A stretch of 5,715 bases of DNA, taken from an uncultured bacterium. GTDB taxonomy: Bacteria > Bacillota > Clostridia > Oscillospirales > Ruminococcaceae. The DNA lies in the NCBI GenBank assembly GCA_934845495.1, contig CAKWRB010000054.1, positions 1 through 5,715 on the forward strand, in the 5' to 3' direction. The notes beneath the pieces are model-generated. The model was not told the DNA's origin. It did not search any database and saw only the letters and a program-made list of their open reading frames with translations. Positions within the stretch are counted from its first letter, which is position 1; each line of letters begins with the position of its first letter. Both the position numbers and the translations under genes were made by a program. Positions 1 to 4,562 of this stretch are shown piece by piece.

Positions 1-1051
1 CTGCCAGGGTCTCCGCATACAGGAAATTGCTTTCCTTATCGGTAATAAAGTAGTAGTAGTCATGGTCGGTCGGGTAGAGCGCCGCCTTCAGCGCATCTTC
101 ACCCGGACTGCAGATCGGCCCCACCGGCAATCCGCTGTGGATGTAGGTGTTGTAGAGCTGATCGTAAAAGTCCTCGGTATCGCTGCCGGCATAGGGCAGG
201 ATCTCGTCCCGGATGTAGAAGATGGTCACATCCGACTGCAGCTTCGGGTAGTTGGCCGGGTCGTCCAGGCGGTTGTGGAACACACCGGATACATTGGCCA
301 TCTCCGACGGGTAGGAACACTCCGCCTGAATCACCGAAGCCAGGGTGACAACCTCGTCAATGGTCATGCCCATCTCCTGGGCACGGTCCCGGATTTCCTG
401 ATCCACGATCTGTTCAAACCGATCCAGGAAGCGGCCCGCTACACTGGCCGGTGCCTCTCCGATATAAAAATCGTAGGTATCCGGGAAGATGTACCCCTCC
501 AGCTTGTGATAGCGGTCATCGTCCGGAAGTTCCGCCACGAAGTCATACCGGCTCAGGTCGGCGGTGTCCAGATAGTCCAGGAACGCATCCGCCGGGCAGA
601 CCCCCTTCTCCTCCAGCAGATCAGCGATCTCCCGCAGGGAGAGGCCCTCCGGGAAGGTGATGCGTGCCACATCTTCCCGCTGATTGCCGGCGGAAAGCGC
701 CTCCACGATCTGCTGATAGCTCATATCCGAACGCAGGTCATAGCTTCCCGGCTTGAGATTGGCCCCCGAACCGTTCAGCCGGAGGTAGTAGTAAAATACC
801 GTTTTATGGCTGATGATGCCGTCCTCTGCCAGCTGTGCAGCAATCTGTCTGCCGGAACTGCCTGTGGGGATCTCCACCGTCACCTCGGCACTGCTCTGCA
901 GGGTGCCGCTGTAATCGGCCCAGGTGTGGACTCCGTATCCGATACCGGCCAGCACCAGTGCCGCCAGACAGATCGCCAATATGCCGCCTTTTTTCTTTTT
1001 TGCCGGACGCTCCCGCCGTCTTGTGCGGCGGCGCTGATTTTCTTCGCTCAT
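1..1051 (-). CDS. mltG: Endolytic murein transglycosylase MltG (YceG-like), 3' end cut by the window edge
   Basis: MltG is a membrane-anchored lytic transglycosylase that cleaves nascent peptidoglycan strands and so sets glycan chain length. 350 codons are visible and the frame is still open at position 1. Residues 1-21 are very basic and cytoplasmic, residues 22-41 form one membrane helix, and about 55-130 look like the LysM-like region of the family. The catalytic domain follows: TLASVIQAE (236-244), where E244 aligns with the family's catalytic glutamate, VFHNRL (257-262), LQSDVT (271-276), YNTY (300-303) and SGLPVGPICSPG (306-317). The YYYF stretch (332-335) normally lies close to the C terminus, so probably only some 15-25 residues are missing. 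ATG at 1051 is chosen because AAGGAG lies at 1063-1058, 6 bases upstream. The gene sits 40 bp behind the cyclo-ligase gene with no terminator between them, so the two are probably cotranscribed. Family assignment is firm; no defect is visible. Confidence 0.95.
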   Translation of the reverse strand, partial: MSEENQRRRTRRRERPAKKKKGGILAICLAALVLAGIGYGVHTWADYSGTLQSSAEVTVEIPTGSSGRQIAAQLAEDGIISHKTVFYYYLRLNGSGANLKPGSYDLRSDMSYQQIVEALSAGNQREDVARITFPEGLSLREIADLLEEKGVCPADAFLDYLDTADLSRYDFVAELPDDDRYHKLEGYIFPDTYDFYIGEAPASVAGRFLDRFEQIVDQEIRDRAQEMGMTIDEVVTLASVIQAECSYPSEMANVSGVFHNRLDDPANYPKLQSDVTIFYIRDEILPYAGSDTEDFYDQLYNTYIHSGLPVGPICSPGEDALKAALYPTDHDYYYFITDKESNFLYAETLA

Positions 1052-1091
1052 TTTATTCTCCTTGGGTCATGGGTTCTTCTTCCGGGCGGGG

Positions 1092-1700
1092 TCAGTCCCG
1101 TCCGTGAAGCCGGCTGCGGTCGGTGAGCCGGAAAAAGCTCTCGGTCACGATCATATCCACCGGGATATCATAGCGGCCATAGTGCAGGAAGCGCAGTATA
1201 TTGCGCCGGTAGGTGATTCCGATCTTGTAACCATCATAGCCCGAGAGGAACCGGTCGTAGTAACCGCCCCCATAGCCCAGGCGATAGCCCTTGAGATCGT
1301 ACATCAGAGCCGGAACAATGCACAGGCTCCCGGAAAAATCGGTGAGTTTTTCGCACCCGGGCACCTTGGGTTCCAGCACACCAAAGGTGCGCTTCTCCAG
1401 GTCGTCCAGGCTGCGGATCCGGTAAAATTCCATCTGCCGGGTCCCTTCCACACAGCGGGGGCAGGCCACCTGCTTGCCATCCGCCAGTGCCCGCCGGATC
1501 AGCGGGATGGTATCCACCTCAATGGGCTTGGACACATAGCACAGCAGCAGCTGGGCCTCCCGGTACTGGTACAGGGAGCAGATCCGATCGATGATCTGAC
1601 GGTCCATCTCCGCCTTCTCCTCCGGGTCCATGCCGCGCCGCATGGCCTTGGCCTTGTCCCGCAGGGAGTTCTTATACGCGCGGATATCCACTTTGCGCAT
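1092..1700 (-). CDS. 5-formyltetrahydrofolate cyclo-ligase (5,10-methenyl-THF synthetase; YgfA/YqgN family)
   Basis: This cytoplasmic enzyme uses ATP to convert 5-formyl-THF (folinic acid) to 5,10-methenyl-THF, the only known way to return that storage/inhibitory folate to the active pool. The 202 residues match the usual bacterial size. N-terminal RAYKNSLRDKAKAMRR (7-22) is the expected basic helix. YVSKPIEVDT (55-64) carries the conserved glutamate region of the folate site. RTFGVLEPK (104-112) precedes the core, and the signature YRLGYGGGYYDRFL (139-152) is the glycine-rich phosphate-binding loop. DIPVDMIVTE (178-187) is the usual C-terminal motif. A GTG at 1709-1707 would give 205 residues, but it lies inside the Shine-Dalgarno sequence; the ATG at 1700 has AAGGGG 8 bases upstream and is preferred. 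The gene is first behind a promoter-like sequence at 1757-1786 and is followed by mltG. Lying next to thyX and tmk fits a one-carbon/dTMP role. Confidence 0.94.
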   Translation of the reverse strand: MRKVDIRAYKNSLRDKAKAMRRGMDPEEKAEMDRQIIDRICSLYQYREAQLLLCYVSKPIEVDTIPLIRRALADGKQVACPRCVEGTRQMEFYRIRSLDDLEKRTFGVLEPKVPGCEKLTDFSGSLCIVPALMYDLKGYRLGYGGGYYDRFLSGYDGYKIGITYRRNILRFLHYGRYDIPVDMIVTESFFRLTDRSRLHGRD

Positions 1701-1708
1701 CGGTTTCA

Positions 1709-1714
1709 CCCCTT
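1709..1714 (-). promoter_or_regulatory. Ribosome binding site that fixes the cyclo-ligase start
   Basis: AAGGGG reads on the minus strand from 1714 to 1709. It is 8 bases from the ATG at 1700 but overlaps the competing GTG at 1709-1707, so it supports the shorter protein. Confidence 0.7.
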
Positions 1715-1754
1715 TTCTTACATTCTCTTCTGGCAGTTTGCCTTTATTTTGTTA

Positions 1755-1771
1755 CCAGTATACTATACCGG
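1755..1771. repeat. Imperfect 17-bp palindrome over the -10 box
   Basis: On the minus strand this reads CCGGTATAGTATACTGG: two outer C-G pairs, one G-T position, then GTATA and TATAC around a single central G. It overlaps the proposed -10 element, where a repressor operator would commonly sit. AT-rich dyads also arise by chance around -10 boxes, so operator function is only a possibility. Confidence 0.35.
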
Positions 1772-1786
1772 CCGCTTTTTTGTCTA
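1757..1786 (-). promoter_or_regulatory. Sigma-A-like promoter for the cyclo-ligase and mltG
   Basis: On the minus strand TAGACA (1786-1781, five of six bases of the -35 consensus) is followed after 18 bp by TATACT (1762-1757, five of six of the -10 consensus). Transcription would start near 1750, giving a leader of about 50 bases before the ATG at 1700. The -35 begins only 10 bp past the tmk stop codon. A second register, TATAGT at 1767-1762, has only 13 bp spacing and is less likely. The -10 lies within an imperfect palindrome, listed separately. This is a consensus match only; no transcript data are available. Confidence 0.55.
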
Positions 1787-1795
1787 CACCGATGG

Positions 1796-2506
1796 TCAAA
1801 ATCCGACGGGTCCTTCCGGGGAATGACTGCGCAGCCAGCTGTCCACTTCTGCCAGCACCGCCTGGTGGATCTGTTCCATCGGGTAGGGGTCGCTGCCGTC
1901 GCAGCAGCGGATCACCCTCCAGCCCCAATGCTTTGCCGCATAGTGGGCGGCCTCCCGGCAGGAGAGCAGATACTGCAGATTGGCCTCGTGCAGGTCCTTG
2001 CGGCTCTCGTCGCCGCCGTACCGCTTTTCCAGCAGCCGACGGGAGGTGTTCGGGTCCATATCCAGATAGAGTACCAGCCCCGGTTCGGGCAGGCCCATGC
2101 GGCTGTACTCCAGATCGGCCAGCCAATCCAGATAGCCGTCCCACTCCTTTTGGGGGAGCTTGACCATCTGATGGCAGGCATTGGAGGTGGTGTAGCGGTC
2201 GGCCAGGATCAGCCGGCCCTCCTTGCAGTCCCGGCTCCAGTCGGTCTGGTAGGAGATGTACCGGTCGATGCTGTAAAAGGTGGAGGCCGCATAGGCATTG
2301 ACCTCCTCCAGACTGCCGACCTCCCCATTCAGGTACATCTGCACTGGAATGGAGGACTTGTGAGCATAGTCCGGGAAGGAGATGCGGCGCACCGGGGTCC
2401 CGGCTGCCGTAAGGCTCTCGGCCAGCAGGGCGGCCTGGGTGGCCTTGCCGCTGCCATCCAGCCCTTCGATGACGATCAGGCGGTCGGTGTTACTGTTCGT
2501 TGACAT
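1796..2506 (-). CDS. tmk: Thymidylate (dTMP) kinase
   Basis: The enzyme transfers phosphate from ATP to dTMP to give dTDP, the step after ThyX in dTTP synthesis. The 236 residues are slightly longer than the typical 205-215. IVIEGLDGSGKATQ (11-24) is the P-loop, FPDY (44-47) matches the family's substrate-site motif, and LADRYTTSNACHQ (101-113) is the DRY motif with the following dTMP-binding stretch. LVLYLDMDP (144-152) is the fourth strand, and RRLLEKRYGGDESRKDLHE (156-174) is the basic LID region that closes over ATP. The residue after the P-loop lysine is alanine (A22) instead of the usual Ser/Thr, with Thr next. ATG at 2506 lies inside the end of thyX (17-bp overlap, different frame) with a purine-rich GAGAGAGG just upstream, which suggests translational coupling. 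No clear terminator follows; a new promoter starts 10 bp beyond the stop. Another deoxynucleoside monophosphate kinase of the same fold is a less likely alternative. Confidence 0.9.
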   Translation of the reverse strand: MSTNSNTDRLIVIEGLDGSGKATQAALLAESLTAAGTPVRRISFPDYAHKSSIPVQMYLNGEVGSLEEVNAYAASTFYSIDRYISYQTDWSRDCKEGRLILADRYTTSNACHQMVKLPQKEWDGYLDWLADLEYSRMGLPEPGLVLYLDMDPNTSRRLLEKRYGGDESRKDLHEANLQYLLSCREAAHYAAKHWGWRVIRCCDGSDPYPMEQIHQAVLAEVDSWLRSHSPEGPVGF

Positions 2507-3281
2507 GGCGGACCCTCTCTCTCAATTCGCGGTACTCCTCCCGGATATCCGCCATCTTTCCGCAGCTCATCTTGCCCTCCGGGCAGGGGCCGCTCACACA
2601 GCTGGGCCCGGCATTCACAAACAGGGTGGGCGCCACCTCCGATACCTGCCGGAGCATCTCCTTGGCTACCGCCCGGATCTCCCACTGGGCGCGGTTGCAG
2701 CAGCGGTGCCGGAAGAAGTGCAGCAGCTCCCGGGCGTTCATGGTCATGATCATATTGGTGTCGGCGGCGTTGGGCAGCACAAAGCGGGCATCTTCAATGG
2801 CCATCTTCTCGGCCTGACGCCGGGCAGCCTTCTCCTCCATGCCCTCGGCCATCAGCTGGGCCATATGCCGCTCCTTGAGGCGGTCGGCCAGGGCGTCGTA
2901 GGATTCGATGGCATTCTGCATGGCCTGGTTGTAGATGGCCAGGGTTTCGGGGTCCTTTTCGATTTCGGGCGGGGTGACAAAGGAGAACTGCTTCTCCCGG
3001 ACATACCGCTGGCTCTGGACGCTGAAGGAGGCGATGCGGTGCCGGGTGATCTGGGCCAGCAGCGATCGGGATACCCCTTCGATGCCGAAGGTGAAGCTCA
3101 CATGCTCAATGGGGCTCTCGTGCCCCATCGAGGCGAGCATCTCCACAAATTCCGCTGCCTTTTCATCGGTGAGCTTGTCCAGCAGGGTATCCACGCCGGA
3201 TGCGCTGTAACAGAGCTTGGCCGCCGCAGCGATATACCGTTCGGGGTCGGGTGTGTGGGTGAGAAGTGTTACCTTTGCCAT
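2490..3281 (-). CDS. thyX: Flavin-dependent thymidylate synthase ThyX
   Basis: ThyX makes dTMP from dUMP with FAD, NADPH and methylene-THF. Unlike ThyA it releases THF, not dihydrofolate, so dTMP synthesis does not depend on dihydrofolate reductase. The 263 residues contain the diagnostic RHRX7S motif: R80-H81-R82 and S90, followed by QRYV (91-94). MGHESPIEH (52-60) is the expected N-terminal histidine-rich substrate/flavin motif, and NARELLHFFRHRCCNRAQWEIR spans 182-203 and holds the second conserved arginine-rich region. A C-terminal stretch (FVNAGPSCVSGPCPEGKMSCGK, 221-242) carries Cys 228, 233 and 240 and lies beyond the core fold. ATG at 3281 has AAGGAGG at 3294-3288, 6 bases upstream. 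The stop lies inside the start of tmk. A terminator-like hairpin stands between this gene and the cysteine-rich gene upstream, and I found no obvious separate promoter in that gap. Confidence 0.97.
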   Translation of the reverse strand: MAKVTLLTHTPDPERYIAAAAKLCYSASGVDTLLDKLTDEKAAEFVEMLASMGHESPIEHVSFTFGIEGVSRSLLAQITRHRIASFSVQSQRYVREKQFSFVTPPEIEKDPETLAIYNQAMQNAIESYDALADRLKERHMAQLMAEGMEEKAARRQAEKMAIEDARFVLPNAADTNMIMTMNARELLHFFRHRCCNRAQWEIRAVAKEMLRQVSEVAPTLFVNAGPSCVSGPCPEGKMSCGKMADIREEYRELRERVRHVNEQ

Positions 3282-3304
3282 GCTTGTCCTCCTTGAGTTT
3301 CAGG

Positions 3305-3329
3305 AAAAGGGAGCCTGAAGCAGGCTCCC
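3305..3329 (-). terminator. Intrinsic terminator-like hairpin after the cysteine-rich gene
   Basis: On the minus strand GGGAGCCTG (3329-3321) and CAGGCTCCC (3317-3309) form a perfect 9-bp stem around a CTT loop, followed by TTTT (3308-3305) and then CC. It starts 47 bases past the cysteine-rich gene's stop and ends about 10 bases before the thyX ribosome binding site. The stem is strong but the U-tract is short, so partial termination with read-through into thyX is plausible. Confidence 0.65.
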
Positions 3330-3375
3330 ATATTCCACTGATGGGTTGTATTTGACTCTTCCGGGGCTGTGCCCG

Positions 3376-4251
3376 TTATCGGTCGCAGCCGCAGGGATTC
3401 TCCTTGCCGATCTCCGACGCATTGGGCGGGAAGAAGGAATCGGTGGGGAATTTGATCTTCTTGAACAGCTCGCAGGGATCACCGGTGGTGGGGGTTTCCG
3501 GTTCCTTGGTGGGAATGCAGAAATCGTAGGCCGGCATCAGCATCTGCACCCGGCGCTCCATCTGTACAATGATGAAGATACCAATGGTGATGAGCACCTG
3601 GCGCTGCGGACTGCAGGGGGTCGAACTGCAGCCGCACGAGGGGGCGCAGTCGGTCTGGCAGTCACAGGGGCCGCAGGAAGAAGGATTGCAGCCGCAGGGA
3701 TTGCAGGGGTTACAGGGATTGCAGCAGCCACAGCCGGTATTGCAGCTGGTGCTGCAATCCACGATCCGGCAGCCCAATGCCACCGGTGCGCTGACCTGCA
3801 GGCACACCTTGGGCATACCGCCGTTCTGATTGGCGCCGTTCTGATCGCTGCAGAACACCTTGACATTGCCCTCGCTGCCGTACAGGATCATTTTTCGGGT
3901 AAAGGTGGTGACACCGGTGAGGGTGGTGCAGGACATACCCGGCATCTGGGCCTCAAAGGTGGCCTGGAAGAAGAAGGTGATGTCCACGGTGTAGAAGCCC
4001 TTGTTGAAGGGGATGGGTTCCACATCCATGTAGACATTTTCCACCTCCACCTCCTTGAGCTTGAGGGAGCAGCAGTTGTTCACAATGGACTGTGCCTCGT
4101 CCGGGAAGGTGACCTGCAGGTCCTCCAGACAGTTCTTGTCGCTGACGCTGTCGTAGACCCGATTGGTATCGATGCAGACCGCTTCCTTGAAGTTTGCACC
4201 AGGCCGCACGCCAGGGACGCGGCCGCAGGCACCCTGATATGTATTTGCCAT
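3376..4251 (-). CDS. Cysteine-rich protein of unknown function, probably conserved in clostridia
   Basis: I do not recognise a named family. The 291 residues contain 29 cysteines in three parts. Residues 1-160 look like a structured, beta-rich domain with VCIDTNRVYDS (25-35), CLEDLQVTF (41-49), PFNKGFYTVDITFFFQ (81-96) and MILYGSEGNVKVF (121-133). Residues 161-213 are low-complexity with 17 cysteines in 53 residues, including three in-frame Cys-Asn-Pro repeats (177-185). Residues 214-291 open with the hydrophobic VLITIGIFIIVQ (219-230), then VQMLMPAYDFCIPTK (235-249), and end in CGCDR. There is no signal peptide or lipobox. The hydrophobic run is short and followed by ERR, so a beta strand is as likely as a membrane segment. 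ATG at 4251 has AGGAGG at 4266-4261, 9 bases upstream. A terminator-like hairpin follows. Cysteine-rich composition and a possible sporulation-type -10 would fit a coat or surface structural protein, but that is speculation. Confidence 0.85.
   Translation of the reverse strand: MANTYQGACGRVPGVRPGANFKEAVCIDTNRVYDSVSDKNCLEDLQVTFPDEAQSIVNNCCSLKLKEVEVENVYMDVEPIPFNKGFYTVDITFFFQATFEAQMPGMSCTTLTGVTTFTRKMILYGSEGNVKVFCSDQNGANQNGGMPKVCLQVSAPVALGCRIVDCSTSCNTGCGCCNPCNPCNPCGCNPSSCGPCDCQTDCAPSCGCSSTPCSPQRQVLITIGIFIIVQMERRVQMLMPAYDFCIPTKEPETPTTGDPCELFKKIKFPTDSFFPPNASEIGKENPCGCDR
3698..3724 (-). repeat. Three tandem 9-bp repeats encoding Cys-Asn-Pro
   Basis: On the plus strand the units are ggattgcag (3698-3706), gggttacag (3707-3715) and ggattgcag (3716-3724). 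They are in frame within the cysteine-rich gene and encode residues 177-185. A further ggattgcag lies at 3683-3691. Units 1 and 3 are identical; the middle one differs at two positions. Confidence 0.8.
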
Positions 4252-4319
4252 ATGAAAGATCCTCCTGTCAAAATGATGTTGGAGTAAAGCGTTTTGTGTT
4301 TTCCGCCTTGCTTACTATC

Positions 4320-4348
4320 ATTCTATGGAGAGGATCCGATTGTGTGCA
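4320..4348 (-). promoter_or_regulatory. Possible promoter of the cysteine-rich gene
   Basis: On the minus strand TGCACA (4348-4343, four of six -35 bases) and TAGAAT (4325-4320, five of six -10 bases) are 17 bp apart, placing a start about 60 bases before the ATG at 4251. The same -10 area reads CATAGAAT (4327-4320), which resembles the CATA-containing -10 of mother-cell sporulation sigma factors (SigE, SigK), with an upstream CAC 16 bp away. Both readings are weak consensus matches and cannot be told apart by eye. Confidence 0.3.
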
Positions 4349-4356
4349 GAAAAGGG

Positions 4357-4416
4357 CCTGACCTTTTTCAGAGGATTTTACGAGGGTGTTTCCCGACGAA
4401 TAAAATCCGGGTCAGG
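4357..4416 (-). promoter_or_regulatory. Nested inverted repeat in the leader between two genes (possible terminator or attenuator)
   Basis: On the minus strand CCTGACC (4416-4410) pairs with GGTCAGG (4363-4357). Inside it GGATTTTA (4408-4401) pairs perfectly with TAAAATCC (4380-4373), and GGG/CCC can pair within the 20-base loop. The outer 5' arm covers the TGA stop (4414-4412) of the small membrane-protein gene. CCCTTTTC follows the outer 3' arm, a weak U-tract. The outer 3' arm is also the loop and part of the stem of an alternative small hairpin, AAAAGG (4367-4362) with CCTTTT (4355-4350), so the two folds exclude each other. The repeats are certain; their function is inferred. Confidence 0.5.
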
Positions 4417-4537
4417 AAATGGGAGACTGCCGGTCCAGCAGCGCGCCGATGCCGATGCCTGCCAACATACCCAGGGCAGCCCCGGCCACAAGGCCGAGGG
4501 GCAGGCACAGACTGAGAAAATGATGGTTCTGTTCCAT
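4412..4537 (-). CDS. Small single-pass membrane protein, glycine-rich, 41 residues
   Basis: I do not recognise the family. The protein begins MEQNHHFLSL, then has one hydrophobic segment from about C11 to L34 rich in Gly and Ala (G15, G19, G23, G27, G29, G31), and ends in the polar DRQSPIS. The spaced glycines resemble a glycine-zipper or GxxxG helix-packing surface, which would suit self-association or packing against another membrane protein. It is probably real because a perfect AGGAGG (4549-4544) lies 6 bases before the ATG at 4537, and the start falls 25 bp past the pcrA stop, so it is likely cotranscribed with pcrA. A longer 66-residue reading from TTG at 4612 would overlap the end of pcrA and lacks this ribosome binding site. 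Its stop codon lies in the first arm of the downstream inverted repeat. Function unknown. Confidence 0.7.
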   Translation of the reverse strand: MEQNHHFLSLCLPLGLVAGAALGMLAGIGIGALLDRQSPIS

Positions 4538-4543
4538 AGCAAA

Positions 4544-4549
4544 CCTCCT
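4544..4549 (-). promoter_or_regulatory. Ribosome binding site of the 41-residue gene
   Basis: AGGAGG on the minus strand, separated from the ATG at 4537 by TTTGCT (6 bases). It is the main evidence that the short frame is translated and that translation starts here, not at the upstream TTG. Confidence 0.75.
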
Positions 4550-4562
4550 GTCGGAGCCGGAA

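Noticed and set aside
50..60. TAG trinucleotide run as a microsatellite
   Set aside because: It is only about four units and encodes the conserved tyrosine run of MltG on the minus strand.
62..1126. 354-codon plus-strand open frame
   Set aside because: The minus strand encodes a full set of MltG motifs here; the plus-strand frame results from GC-rich codon usage.
1707..1709. GTG start for the cyclo-ligase
   Set aside because: The codon overlaps the Shine-Dalgarno bases themselves; ATG at 1700 has proper 8-base spacing.
2382..3296. Long plus-strand open frame opposite thyX
   Set aside because: The minus strand carries the RHRX7S motif and a good ribosome binding site; the plus translation shows no family features.
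4266..4271. TTGACA on the minus strand as a -35 box
   Set aside because: It abuts the ribosome binding site of the cysteine-rich gene and any -10 would fall inside the coding region; a chance match.
3346..4287. 313-codon open frame on the plus strand opposite the cysteine-rich gene
   Set aside because: It is an exact shadow of the minus-strand gene, has low-complexity Gly/Ala/His-rich translation with no recognisable motif, and lacks a convincing ribosome binding site.
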